Origin: Betaproteobacteria bacterium UBA2293
GTDB lineage: Bacteria; Pseudomonadota; Gammaproteobacteria; Burkholderiales; Rhodocyclaceae
Assembly: GCA_002345845.1 (NCBI GenBank)
Contig: DDWF01000196.1
Location: 1 to 64,000, forward strand
Direction: 5' to 3'
Length of the DNA: 64,000 bases
This document shows positions 27,701-35,028 of this stretch, piece after piece. The notes under the pieces were generated by a model. The model was not told the origin of the DNA and did no database searches. It was given only the letters and a program-made list of their open reading frames with translations. The translations under genes and the position numbers were made by a program. Position 1 is the stretch's first letter. Every line of letters begins with the position of its first letter.

Positions 27701-30099
27701 TTGATCTGGCCGCCGCCGGCGACATCCGTCTGCTCGACCGTGCTGCGGTCTATACCGCCGGACGTGCGGCGGCAGTCCATCCAGCCGGCTTCGCACCGAT
27801 TACCTCGGGGACGGCGGTGAGCAGCATCTATTCCGCTTTCCCGATCGGCGGTGGCGATGTTTCGCTGCGCGCCGGTGGCGATATCGCCATGCTCGATGTC
27901 TACGGTGACCCGGCGAGCCAGCGCCACATCAATCAGTGGCTGTTCCGTGCCGGCGGCAATATCCGGAACCTGCAATGGTGGCCGCGCATCGCCTCCTTCC
28001 AGCAGGGGGTGGCGGCTTTTGGCGGTGGTGACGTCACGGTCGAAGCCGGGCGGAACATCAACCATCTGCAGGTTGCCCTGCCGACCAGCGGCCGGGTGCC
28101 GACGGTCGATGGCACGCGGCGTCCCGAGGATGCCGTCATCACCGGCGGCGGCGATCTCGTCGTGCGTGCTGGCGGGGATGTCAATGGTGGGCTCTACTAT
28201 GCGGAAACCGGCCGCCTCGATATCGCCGCCGATAGTCTGAGCAACAAGGTCAGCCTGGCCCTGGGCAATACGGCAGCCAGCGTGCGCAGCGAGGGTGACC
28301 TATCGCTGGGTAACGTCTTCAATCCGCTCTGGGTGGCCGCTACCGGCTACCGTTCTTCCACCGGTGCGCAGATTGGCTCCGGCAGCGAATACACCATCCG
28401 CATCGGCAGCTATGGCGTGGAGAGTTCGCTTGAGGCGGTTGCCGCCCAGGGTGACGTACAGATATCCCCGCTGGCCGAGTTCTTCGGCGTCACTGACGAG
28501 GAAGCGCATCGCGTGGCACCAGCCCGGGTGCGCGTGGCGGCCCTCAACGGCAGCATCGAAGGCAGCCTGGTCCAGGCGCCGGGCGAACGGGGACAGCTCG
28601 ACCTGCTGGCCGCCGAATCGATCACCCTCGGCAGCGATTCCGTCAAGCAGCTTGACCTGCCGGCCAGTTCCTTGCCCAGCCTGGTCAACCCGATCCGCGA
28701 CAGCGGCTTCCTGCTGCTCGGCCTGAGTGGTGGCAATGCCACCATTGCTCACGCCGCCACGCCCTGGCATGCTGGGGACGACGAGGTCAGCCGGCTGGTT
28801 GCCCGCGACGGCAACATCACCGGCCAGAGTGGTTCGAGCAGCCTGGCCGTGTTCAACGAGCCGGTAAAGATAGCGGCCGGCGGCGACATCACCGATCTCA
28901 GCCTGTCCGTCCAGCACCTGGCGGCCGACGACGTCAGTTCGTTGAGCGCCGGCGGCAAGTTTGCCTACACCGTCAATGGCACCATCTTCCCCAGCCAGGG
29001 CATCGTGGTAAATGGACCGGGGCTCCTGGAAGTGATGGCCGGCAAGGGCATCGATCTCGGCGACAGCAAGGGCATCGTCAGCAAGGGCAATCTGGCCAAT
29101 CCCTATCTGCCGGCAGGCGGTGCCGACATCGTGGCCATCGCCGGCACGACGGCGCCGGATTACGCCGGCTTTCTCAGCCATCTGGCGGCGAACGGCTTGG
29201 CTGCCGGCAACGACAACACCGCGCAAGGTCTGCTCGGCCGCTTCTTTGAACTGCTCGTGCAGTTCGGTCTGGAAGCAGAAGCTGGCGGCGGCCAGGCCGC
29301 CTATGCCAAGGGTTCGGCGCTGGCTGCTGCGCTGTTCCCGAATGTCAGCCCGGCCGATATCGACCTCTTCTACAGCAGTATCAAGACCGAGCAGGGTGGC
29401 GGCATCAAACTGCTGGCACCGGATGGCAGCATTAATGTCGGCATCGCCAATCCATCGGCCAGCATTCCGCAGAAGAAGGCCGCCGATCAGGGCTTGTTCA
29501 CCTTCCGCGGTGGCGCCATCGAGGCTTACACGCAGAACAACTTCCTGGTCAACCAGTCGCGGGTATTCACCCTCGATGGTGGCGATATCGTGGTTTGGGC
29601 CAACCTCGGCAATATCGATGCCGGCACCGGTGCCAAGACCGTCAGCGCGACGCCGCCACCGGTACTGGTGGTGCGTGACGGGCAGATCGTGCTTGATGCG
29701 TCGAATTCGGTGGCTGGCTCGGGCATCGGTGCGCTGGCCTCGCGTGACGACACGCCGCCAGCCAACATGTATCTGTTCGCCCCGCAGGGTGCGATCGACG
29801 CCGGCGATGCCGGGCTGCGCAGTAGCGGCAACATCACCCTCGGCGCCCAGGTCATCCTCAACGCCAGCAACATCCAGGCCGGTGGCGCTGTCAGCGGGGC
29901 GCCGGCGGCCACCACGGCCGCTGCCCCGGTGGCGGCGATCAGTACGACGAACAACGAGAACCGCCTGCTGGAGGAGGCGCCGACTGCAGCCGGCCGCCGT
30001 GACGACGCTTCCGGTCTGCTGACCGTCGAAGTGCTCGAGTGCGGCGAGACGCGCGACGGCAAGCGAGGCGAATGCAATGAAAGCGCCACTCCTGGCTGA
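18748..30099 (+). CDS. Giant filamentous haemagglutinin-like TpsA exoprotein
   Basis: 3783 residues, secreted by the preceding TpsB. The N-terminus is an extended signal peptide region (MNSNLYRLVFDEEHGSWVPV, then a hydrophobic core near 30-50) of the ESPR type. A haemagglutination-activity TPS domain follows, with LINQNGILFGNG near 149, and a second, related block (FFLINERGVRFAAG) appears near 414, so this module is duplicated. The remainder is a long repetitive beta-helix rich in Gly, Ala, Asp and Asn. The last 30 residues contain two cysteines (3765 and 3776) 11 residues apart, as in TpsA proteins that stay surface-tethered through a C-terminal disulfide. Comparable genes in Pseudomonas (PdtA) are phosphate-regulated. 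Role: adhesin or surface fibre; specific ligand unknown. Confidence 0.9.
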   Translation: MNSNLYRLVFDEEHGSWVPVAEHIRGRGKRHTRRRALAAAVLALAMGAAEAQSRPLPVPSTVPGRPFVFSGSVVGGAPSVVGNTMTISTPSRTLGLNWDSFNIASNHTVNFIQPDATSRVLNRIWSADPSVIMGRLDANGQIYLINQNGILFGNGAQVNVGGLVASALNLSPEMLERLLNQGLPGNRGDSLSFAWDGDNAGFAAGFVTVDSGARIASADGGRVVLLAPRTVENKGTIEGNGIEAILAAGGKVVLTVPDDPSLRGLLVETDAFATRDALGNAVKLDGSVNHSGSIDAGNGGVVTLAALAVNQKGMINATRAVNLNGTTMLVSGETETNRLTIHQRGKKAEIDWVSGFSVGAGKTVEFIQPDSGSVVYNYVYDADRTAADGSLLNRAGRSVIDGILRATGQFFLINERGVRFAAGADVQAANVVVSALGVNPALVASGLFAMDYVDKSGNGQRAFYLNKTQLSAASDAEFAAQAAAGQAAFDAARIDVEAGARIAANVDNGLVMLFGADVMQAGTVTADKGQVLLAAGADVYLKPPFAAGLRGFMAEVNPLYVVRRDAGNAWSVVDHGSITNRGTIAAALGNISLTGYDIAQLGTLWTSTSATLNGSIRLVARDQVALSGLASGDDEPPVQAGQRNLDADGVAPYVGSDFYNPLNKAEQPDFIVGQFGGSLTFGKDSVTKVAIDGSSGKTVTAGQAFLASSIEAIARQIIVDGDGSRGALLQAQGGHIDFMASDRFSLIRGFIGDPMDAPQSAATPDAGVGIHVEGGARLDVSGVIASKSVADLFMSAELRGDEFAGNPVQRTGALRGETAYVDIRDKVAIADLSGYIAQVGQTVEEKAATGGSIALQSTGSVVVKGGSTLDVSGGGVNYAAATVTESRVLSIGGQSYRLNDAPTTAIYYGLQNITRNEAAYYEGRSAGSVEVSGHSLAVDGHLLATTTRGVRQREIGDPLSNHYASPLGGQLIVRDAGQHFVVGDRQTASEAERLAAYTQAQIAFVRGASNSAAGLQAGDAAGPRLELSQSLVDNGFSRFDLRSDGRIEIAADVALNLQPGGSFKAAGRQLVVAGDIVTPGGSIELTTRDMSLAPGLFPTVADASFSTLILTDGAVLSTAGRWANDVLDRSLASRKLLALDGGSVKLDSAYDIDLRAGSRIDVSGGAQLTADGKLLAGDAGKITLTTGGIKAAGAFAATEDLDRRDASLFIDGTLAGQALGSGGSLEINTSQVNVGSGTVVDGRSLDRAARLANGQVGIALAADFFDRGGFFDFKLVGRDGVHIAAGTRIAPQPLSWTLDGVSDYRMRASGTALGAFARTQVLHPDRRSAATSLAFATRSLNYGELTVGEGATLAVAPGGSIALESWGQLTVLGTLQASGGTIRLSRPANRIDEPYNRIPIEYSEGRQAQSIYLGEQARLLAGGTTVLAADTRRALEAGIPAAVLRAGQRYKGEVLAGGTVDIDAGLGYLITREGSLIDVSGATDSLNVAAGSGNGTLAYPQATLGSAGGTVSLAAREGMILDGEYAAAGRHGAPAGALAVHLYEMASNATWESLGLPGSMQGPRSLTLFQSLAGHPAAWTLSASETARYLAGEHVLASTDYNGRAALDLARAADGGFGSWYLRSRDEIVFSGNIVGGVANQLQISAPVLRAADAATRIDLQAAAIQLGNAAPSGAPAATAMAGGATARFTARDIGVIGNFSWNGFATTQLVSSGEIHFDSTANSAPNRSGGRLFSGQMTAAGRLELAAARLSPSTYSDYRIDLSSDAGGEIVISRPAEASAAESLAVGGRLEFAAPSITHAGTVTAPLGEIVFSAPGGRVELTADSVTSVAGGRLALLGETDQSGRYWKYESAYWDPQTGTLRSAIYDVERAPAKAIVVDAADSVVASGAKLDLSGGGDALASEFTPGPGGKTDILAASDGAAPQVFAVLPDWQGAFAPVDSHAMAWYNVSGGRQVGGNWRYSPIPSLKAGDQVYLAANGSGLAAGNYTLLPAAYAKLPGAYLVSVSTPSDSVVAGARPQADGSWLVNGSLLARNADGSTSAYQQGTTTFSVAGQATVDARARYELTSLSQFFFDSAGAVLPGDAGRLSVVGRQHLTFDPVVTAMRQAEIAAADGRSRAGSGLQLDLAAPQLLIGDIALAPDDSWSVIDGERLAALGVSSLLLGGVRHEDGGTTRIDTISQSLRIANDGATQPAAALIAPEIMLAASEQLTVDAGSRIEAVGEAGARSLALSGDGAFVRVAEGSQAELERSATQRLGGALTIGQNAVLAGRSVMLDATGELNLGGELMLGQRAADGSRTGGSLSIGAARISVLGDGASGGSGLVLRAADLARFATVDQLRLASYSTLDLIGAARLGSASLAELVISAAGIAGHGAAGETAQIAARSVVFANASPQGSAFGNAALGSGALAVNAEQITFADNVADAEARTGEQTGFAIRGFSGVDLAASGDVRFVGRGVTRIDNDVAAGGNGSDLALRVDTARVTTVGTADHLLVTGGRIDVVGGSSGGADTGFGGALELRGRSLEVAGRIETPAGRLLLTATDGDVNINAGAHLAAAGYRVAFADTAAYAAGGEIHLKAGQGDVNVADGATVSVAAAAGGGNAGELQLLAEQGKVTAGAATLRGDAAQGATGGRLTVDARQLDLDQLAAAVATDGEGTAHFGGAWDIRARSGDLALNRTIRSAAVTVAADQGGIAVGGSGTIDASGDKGGKIALYGRDGDVVLGGRLLARGEQVINDANNAGTRGRGGEVLLATSGNGRVQTLAGSLIDVGVADGSLAEGGKVIFRADGSASMATADDLNIRLAGSVRGARDVSAELVSHYTASALRSTTTAGTTLGLASLNSQLAATYTADVINQLRGFFGFDSAVQHVRPSIEIASSGDFTITNDLNLGTLRYGDQAEAGTLTIRSDGDLLVNGTVSDGFIANGSNSAVSRDAKLATSGDSWSYTLVAGADQGAARTNATKDDGFGDLQVAENKLIRTGSGAIDLAAAGDIRLLDRAAVYTAGRAAAVHPAGFAPITSGTAVSSIYSAFPIGGGDVSLRAGGDIAMLDVYGDPASQRHINQWLFRAGGNIRNLQWWPRIASFQQGVAAFGGGDVTVEAGRNINHLQVALPTSGRVPTVDGTRRPEDAVITGGGDLVVRAGGDVNGGLYYAETGRLDIAADSLSNKVSLALGNTAASVRSEGDLSLGNVFNPLWVAATGYRSSTGAQIGSGSEYTIRIGSYGVESSLEAVAAQGDVQISPLAEFFGVTDEEAHRVAPARVRVAALNGSIEGSLVQAPGERGQLDLLAAESITLGSDSVKQLDLPASSLPSLVNPIRDSGFLLLGLSGGNATIAHAATPWHAGDDEVSRLVARDGNITGQSGSSSLAVFNEPVKIAAGGDITDLSLSVQHLAADDVSSLSAGGKFAYTVNGTIFPSQGIVVNGPGLLEVMAGKGIDLGDSKGIVSKGNLANPYLPAGGADIVAIAGTTAPDYAGFLSHLAANGLAAGNDNTAQGLLGRFFELLVQFGLEAEAGGGQAAYAKGSALAAALFPNVSPADIDLFYSSIKTEQGGGIKLLAPDGSINVGIANPSASIPQKKAADQGLFTFRGGAIEAYTQNNFLVNQSRVFTLDGGDIVVWANLGNIDAGTGAKTVSATPPPVLVVRDGQIVLDASNSVAGSGIGALASRDDTPPANMYLFAPQGAIDAGDAGLRSSGNITLGAQVILNASNIQAGGAVSGAPAATTAAAPVAAISTTNNENRLLEEAPTAAGRRDDASGLLTVEVLECGETRDGKRGECNESATPG

Positions 30100-30147
30100 T
30101 TTCCCGACAACCCCGACCGATTCCCCAAGAAACCACGAGTACTGTTC

Positions 30148-31881
30148 ATGAAAAAGCGAATCCTTTCCCTGCTGGCTGTCGCCGGTCTGCTTTGTGCAGG
30201 CCCGGCGGCTGCCCAGTCCTTTGCTCCCGACGACTGGGAGCATGCCCGGAAAACGGTGATCGACACCTCGGCCGACGGGGTGGAGCTGAAACAAGGCGCC
30301 GCCCAGGTGCCGATTGCCGTACGCCTGCATTCCGGCAATTTCCCGTTTGCCGAGGCGCGGCCGGATGGCAGCGACCTGCGCGTTTCCGCTGCCGATGGCA
30401 AGACGCCTTTGCCCTTTCATCTGGAGAAGTTCGATGCCGTCAATGAACTGGCGGTGATCTGGCTGCAGCAGCCGAAATTGGTGCCGCTGGCGCGCAGCGA
30501 TGCCTTCCACCTGCATTGGGGCAATGACAAGGCAGAACCGGCCGGCGATGCCAAGGCCAGCTACGACCGGCAGCAGACGCTGGTGCTGCATTTCTCGGAA
30601 AGCGAGGGGTCGCCGCGCGACGCCACCGCCCACGGGCATCATCCCGGCGAATTTGCGGCACCGCGCGTCGCCGGCCCGCTCGGCGATGCCCTGCGTTTCG
30701 CGGGTGGAGAGCCGCTGGTCGTGCCGGCAGCGCCGGCCCTCAAGCTGGTTGCCGCCAACGGCTTCACCTTCACCGCCTGGGTCAAGCCGGCGGTCGGCAG
30801 CAGTGCCGGGGACGGCCTGCTCTTCGCCCAGGGCGAGGGTGGCCGCGGCCTCAGCCTCGGCCTGCGCGCCGGCAAGCTGACGGCGACGGCGGACGGCAAG
30901 GAAATTGCAGTGGCCACGCAACTGCTTGAGGATACCTGGCAGCACGTGGCGCTGACCGTCATCGGCAGCAAATTGACGCTCTACGTCGATGGCCTGGAGG
31001 CGGTAGCCGGCGAGGTGGCGCTGGCTGATGTCGAGGGCGACCTGCGCATCGGCGGCGGTTTCCGCGGCGACATCGACGAAGTCACCCTGGCGGCCACAGC
31101 CCGTTCCAGCGATTACCTGCTCGCCCTTTACGGCAGCCAGCAGCCCGATACGCCGATGCTGAGCGGCGATGCCGAGCCCGCCGAGGAACTGTCCTACATG
31201 AGCATCCTGCTCAGTGCAGTGACTATCGACGGCTGGATCGTCATCATCATCCTCGGCGTCATGTTCGTCATCAGCGTCATCGTCATGGTCGGCAAGACCC
31301 GCTTCCTGGCCGTGGTCAAATCGGCCAACAACCGCTTCATCGATCGCTTCCGCCAGGAGGCTGACCGCCTGCTCGATCCGGATACGGCGGAGGCGAAGGC
31401 GATGCATGGCGATCCCTCGGTCGTCAACTCGCCGATATATCGCCTGTACGCCATCGGCATCCAGGAAATGGCCCAGCGTTTCCGTGCTCGCGGCCGCGAG
31501 GACGGCCTCTCCGGTGCCTCGCTCGATGCCATCCGCGCCTCGATGGATGCCGGCATGGTGCGCGAGAACCAGCGCCTGAACAGCCAGATCGTGCTGCTCA
31601 CCATCGCCATTTCCGGCGGCCCCTTCCTTGGCCTGCTCGGCACCGTGGTCGGCGTCATGATCACCTTCGCGGCCATTGCCGCCGCCGGTGACGTCAACGT
31701 GAATTCGATCGCGCCCGGTATCGCCGCTGCCCTGGTCGCCACCGTCGCCGGTCTTGCCGTCGCCATCCCGGCGCTGTTTGGCTACAACTGGCTGGCCAGC
31801 CAGATCAAGAACGTCTCGGCCGACGTGCAGGTGTTCGCCGACGAGTTCGTGACGCGTGCCGCCGAGCTGTACTCGCGGTGA
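30148..31881 (+). CDS. ExbB/TolQ-type motor subunit with periplasmic LamG-like head
   Basis: 577 residues. Signal peptide (1-22), a DUF2341-like segment (about 25-145), a LamG/concanavalin-like jelly-roll (about 150-330), then a MotA/TolQ/ExbB proton channel (TM segments at about 358-380, 480-515 and 525-550, with GTVVGVMITF and IAAALVATVAGLAVAIP). In ordinary ExbB the N-terminus is short, so this fusion places a possible carbohydrate- or protein-binding head in the periplasm. It lies in an operon with TpsA upstream and two ExbD and TonB downstream. It should use proton motive force to drive a TonB-dependent or related outer-membrane process. Confidence 0.85.
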   Translation: MKKRILSLLAVAGLLCAGPAAAQSFAPDDWEHARKTVIDTSADGVELKQGAAQVPIAVRLHSGNFPFAEARPDGSDLRVSAADGKTPLPFHLEKFDAVNELAVIWLQQPKLVPLARSDAFHLHWGNDKAEPAGDAKASYDRQQTLVLHFSESEGSPRDATAHGHHPGEFAAPRVAGPLGDALRFAGGEPLVVPAAPALKLVAANGFTFTAWVKPAVGSSAGDGLLFAQGEGGRGLSLGLRAGKLTATADGKEIAVATQLLEDTWQHVALTVIGSKLTLYVDGLEAVAGEVALADVEGDLRIGGGFRGDIDEVTLAATARSSDYLLALYGSQQPDTPMLSGDAEPAEELSYMSILLSAVTIDGWIVIIILGVMFVISVIVMVGKTRFLAVVKSANNRFIDRFRQEADRLLDPDTAEAKAMHGDPSVVNSPIYRLYAIGIQEMAQRFRARGREDGLSGASLDAIRASMDAGMVRENQRLNSQIVLLTIAISGGPFLGLLGTVVGVMITFAAIAAAGDVNVNSIAPGIAAALVATVAGLAVAIPALFGYNWLASQIKNVSADVQVFADEFVTRAAELYSR

Positions 31882-31891
31882 GGGCCTAGTC

Positions 31892-32299
31892 ATGCAGCTG
31901 CAGGAAGAAAACCAGCCCTACGACGACATCAACGTGACGCCGATGCTCGACCTGGCCTACGTGCTGCTGGTCATCTTCATCATCATGACCACGGCTTCGG
32001 TCCAGGGCGTCAAGGTCGATCTGCCGAAGACGCAGGCGGTCACCAGCCTGGCCAAGCCGCAGACCAAGGCGGTGACGGTGGCCGGCAACGGCGATCTGTT
32101 CCTTGATGCCTATCCGGTCACCATGGAGCAGCTGGAGACCCGCATCGTCCAGTACAAGGCGGCCAGCCCCCAGTTGTCCATCGTCATCAAGGGCGATGCC
32201 CGGGTGCAGTACGCCCGGGTGATGGAGATCATGGAGCTGCTCAAGCGCAACGACATCACCGACCTCGGCCTCGCCACGACGCGGGCCACACCGGGCTAA
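31892..32299 (+). CDS. ExbD-type biopolymer transport protein 1
   Basis: 135 residues from the ATG at 31892. One N-terminal TM helix (LDLAYVLLVIFIIMTTASV) carries the conserved aspartate in the motif TPMLDL; a periplasmic domain follows. It is the partner of the upstream ExbB in a proton-driven complex. Another ExbD lies 4 bp downstream; the pair is 50-60 percent alike by eye and probably forms a heteromeric stalk. Confidence 0.92.
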   Translation: MQLQEENQPYDDINVTPMLDLAYVLLVIFIIMTTASVQGVKVDLPKTQAVTSLAKPQTKAVTVAGNGDLFLDAYPVTMEQLETRIVQYKAASPQLSIVIKGDARVQYARVMEIMELLKRNDITDLGLATTRATPG

Positions 32300-32303
32300 G
32301 AGC

Positions 32304-32708
32304 ATGCACGTCCAGACCGAATCCAAACCCTACGACACCATCAACGTGACGCCGATGCTTGATCTGGCCTACGTGCTGCTGGTCATTTTCATCATCATGA
32401 CGACTGCCTCGGTGCAGGGCTTGTCGATCAGCCTGCCCAAGCCCTCGGCCAAGCCGAGTACCGAGCAGCACGAAATCCGCATCATCCAGATCCGCGCCGA
32501 CGGCGGCCTGATGCTCAACGGCGTCGGCGTCTCCGTGGCAGAGCTGGAAAGCCAGCTGAAGGCGACGCTGGCCCGCGACCCCAAGGCCTCTGTCGTGCTC
32601 AAGGGCGATCCGGCGGTCAATTACGCTCGCGTCGTCGAAGTCCTTGATCTGACCGGGGCCATGGGCATCGGTGCGGTCGGCCTGGTCACTGCCCGGATCG
32701 GCAACTGA
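32304..32708 (+). CDS. ExbD-type biopolymer transport protein 2
   Basis: 134 residues with the same topology: MHVQTESKPYDTINVTPM, a TM segment with the key Asp, and a periplasmic ExbD domain (NYARVVEVLDLTGAMG). It overlaps the TonB start by one base. Paralogous ExbD pairs in one operon with ExbB and TonB are seen in several proteobacterial TonB systems. Confidence 0.92.
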   Translation: MHVQTESKPYDTINVTPMLDLAYVLLVIFIIMTTASVQGLSISLPKPSAKPSTEQHEIRIIQIRADGGLMLNGVGVSVAELESQLKATLARDPKASVVLKGDPAVNYARVVEVLDLTGAMGIGAVGLVTARIGN

Positions 32709-33352
32709 TGGCAACGGAAAGCCGTGCCCGCTGGCCCCTGGTGCTTGCCGTCCTGGCCGGCATTGGCGTGCTGGTGCTGATCGGCTGGGCGGTGTCCGGC
32801 CTGTTCGACAGCAAGCCGGTCAAGGTGCGCAAGCAACCGACGGTGACCCTGCTGCCCGACAAGCCGCCGCCACCGCCACCGCCGAAGGAGGAGAAGCCGC
32901 CACCGCCGAAGGACCTCAAGGAAGCCAAGATCGAGCCGCCAAAGATGGACGCGCCACAACCGGCGCCGAACGAGCCGCTGAAGATGGAAGGCGCTGCCGG
33001 CGATGGCGATGGACCTTTCGCTGCCGGTTCAGTCAGCAGCGACTATGTCGGCGGCAATGTCGGCCTGGGCGGCATGCAGCAGGGCTTGTACGCCAGCCGC
33101 CTGCAACGCCACCTGCAGGAACAGTTGAGCCGCAATCGCCGCTTGCGCGAGGCCGATTACCGCATCGTCGTCCGCCTGTGGCTGCGCCAGGACGGCTCGA
33201 TCGAGCGCGCCGAACTGGGGCAGAGCACCGGCAACGAGTCGGTGGACGGCCTGTTGCGCCAAGCCCTGATGCAGATGCCGCCGATCCGTGAGGCCCCCCC
33301 CGACAACGTGCCGCAACCCTGGCGCATCCGCATCACCAGCCGGGGCGCCTGA
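32708..33352 (+). CDS. TonB-like energy transducer
   Basis: 214 residues: one N-terminal TM helix (about 10-32), a proline-rich periplasmic linker (LLPDKPPPPPPPKEEK, about 50-95) and a C-terminal TonB-like domain (about 120-210, ending WRIRITSRGA). It would carry energy from the ExbB/ExbD complex to an outer-membrane receptor or transporter. No TonB-dependent receptor is in the window, so the likely target is the TPS system, the adjacent porin, or a receptor elsewhere. Confidence 0.88.
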   Translation: MATESRARWPLVLAVLAGIGVLVLIGWAVSGLFDSKPVKVRKQPTVTLLPDKPPPPPPPKEEKPPPPKDLKEAKIEPPKMDAPQPAPNEPLKMEGAAGDGDGPFAAGSVSSDYVGGNVGLGGMQQGLYASRLQRHLQEQLSRNRRLREADYRIVVRLWLRQDGSIERAELGQSTGNESVDGLLRQALMQMPPIREAPPDNVPQPWRIRITSRGA

Positions 33353-33384
33353 GCCCCACCGAATTCGAAAGCAGAGAGGACTTC

Positions 33385-35028
33385 ATGAAACCGATGTTCA
33401 CCCCCAAGCGCCGTCTCATTGCCGGCTTGCTGGCGCTGGCCCTGGTCGGCAACGCAGCGGCCGCCAGCGCCAGCGATGAGCGCGAATCGCTGGAAATGCT
33501 GCGCGAAACGACGCTCAACCTGATCGACGCCCTGGTCGACGGTGGTGTGTTCACCCGCGAAAAGGCCGATGAACTGGTCAAGGCTGCCCAGGCCAGCGCC
33601 GCCCGGAGCGCTGCCAAGCAGAAAGCGGCGACGCCGGCCACCGTGCGCGTCCAGTACGTGCCGGAAACGGTGAAGAACGAAATCCGCGAGCAACTGCGCC
33701 AGGAGGTGCTGGCCCAGGCCAAACAGGAACGCTGGGCGGAGCCCAATGCGGTGCCGTCCTGGCTCGATCGCATCAAGTGGGAAGGCGACCTGCGGCTGCG
33801 TTACCAGAACGAAGAGTACGGGGACAGCAACGCCGATCCGCTGGCCTACATTTTTGCAACGCTTGGCGGCACCACCCGGGCGACCGGATTTCTCGCCGCC
33901 GACAACACCCGCGGGACGACGGCCAATACCCAGGATGACCGCGACCGCCTGCGCTTGCGTGCCCGGCTCGGCATGCAGGCGCGGGTTTCCGAGGAATGGT
34001 CGGCGGGCATCCGGCTGGCTACCGGCTCGGAGACCGACCGCGTGTCGACCAACCAGACCCTCGGTCAGGACTTCAACAAGTATTCCCTGTATGTCGACCG
34101 CGCCTATCTCAAATACGATCCCGCCGAATGGCTTTCCTTGTCCGGTGGCCGGATTCCCAACCCGTGGTTTTCGACCGATCTCGTCTGGGACGAGGATCTC
34201 AGTTTCGAAGGGGTCGCCGCCACTTTCAAACCGGTCTTCGCCGAAGGTGCCGTGCGTCCCTTCCTGACCATCGGTGCCTTCCCCATCCGCGAAAGCAATC
34301 CAACGGCCTCGGACAGCCGCTGGATGCAGGGTGTGCAGGCCGGCGCCCGGCTCAAGCTCGGTCATCGCAGCCAGCTGACCCTCGGCGCCGCCATGTATCG
34401 CTTCGATGGTATCGAAGGCGAGCTGGAAGCCGATCCGGCGCTTAATTTCGTGCCCGAGTTCGGTCAGTACGAGTACGGTCGCGGTCTGCGCCAGAAGGGC
34501 AATACCCTGTTTTACACCGACCGCAACCGCACCGATGGCACGGCACCAAATATCTGGGGCCTGGCCTCGCGCTTCCGCCCGGTCAACCTGACCGCTTCGC
34601 TTGATTTGGCCCATTTCGACCCGGTGCACGTGATCCTGACCGCCGATTACGTCAAGAACACCCAGTTCGACCGCGGCGAAATGCAGCGCCGCACCGGCCT
34701 GAGCATCACCGACGGCAAGGATTACGGCTACCAGTACCGGCTGACCGTCGGCATGCCCAAGCTGGAGAACCTGCACGACTGGCAGGCCAGCTTCTCCTAC
34801 CGCTATCTGGGTTCGGACGCCGTGCTCGACGCCTTCACCGATTCCGATTTCGGTCTCGGCGGCACTAACCTCAAGGGCTACCAGATCGGCTTCCAGTACG
34901 GCGTGCAGCAGAACGCCTGGCTGGGTATGCGCTGGCTCTCCGCCGAATCGATCGATTCCTTCGCTCCCAACACCAGTTACCGCTATGCGGTCGATGTTCT
35001 GCAGGCTGACGTCAATGTGCGCTTCTAA
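33385..35028 (+). CDS. Putative outer-membrane porin
   Basis: 547 residues: signal peptide (1-26), an alpha-helical/coiled segment (about 27-110), then a beta-barrel with repeated amphipathic strands (WEGDLRLRYQNE, LRLRARLGMQAR, LKLGHRSQLTLGAAMYR) ending in phenylalanine (VNVRF), the outer-membrane insertion signal. It corresponds to the 'putative porin' family found with ExbB/ExbD/TonB operons. The coiled segment may trimerise or contact the peptidoglycan. It could admit phosphate or phosphate esters, or receive energy from TonB. Translation continues into the next gene. Confidence 0.85.
   Translation: MKPMFTPKRRLIAGLLALALVGNAAAASASDERESLEMLRETTLNLIDALVDGGVFTREKADELVKAAQASAARSAAKQKAATPATVRVQYVPETVKNEIREQLRQEVLAQAKQERWAEPNAVPSWLDRIKWEGDLRLRYQNEEYGDSNADPLAYIFATLGGTTRATGFLAADNTRGTTANTQDDRDRLRLRARLGMQARVSEEWSAGIRLATGSETDRVSTNQTLGQDFNKYSLYVDRAYLKYDPAEWLSLSGGRIPNPWFSTDLVWDEDLSFEGVAATFKPVFAEGAVRPFLTIGAFPIRESNPTASDSRWMQGVQAGARLKLGHRSQLTLGAAMYRFDGIEGELEADPALNFVPEFGQYEYGRGLRQKGNTLFYTDRNRTDGTAPNIWGLASRFRPVNLTASLDLAHFDPVHVILTADYVKNTQFDRGEMQRRTGLSITDGKDYGYQYRLTVGMPKLENLHDWQASFSYRYLGSDAVLDAFTDSDFGLGGTNLKGYQIGFQYGVQQNAWLGMRWLSAESIDSFAPNTSYRYAVDVLQADVNVRF

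Noticed and set aside
18748..30099. Possible DNA tandem repeats or a CRISPR-like array in the TpsA gene
   Set aside because: The repetition is at protein level (beta-helix coils with Gly, Ser and Asp); the DNA is not periodic and there are no spacers.
28300..31893. 1197-codon minus-strand frame across TpsA and ExbB
   Set aside because: Antisense to two well-supported genes; composition is rich in Gly, Arg, Gln and His as expected for a shadow. The same holds for 25183-28065 and 23077-25140.
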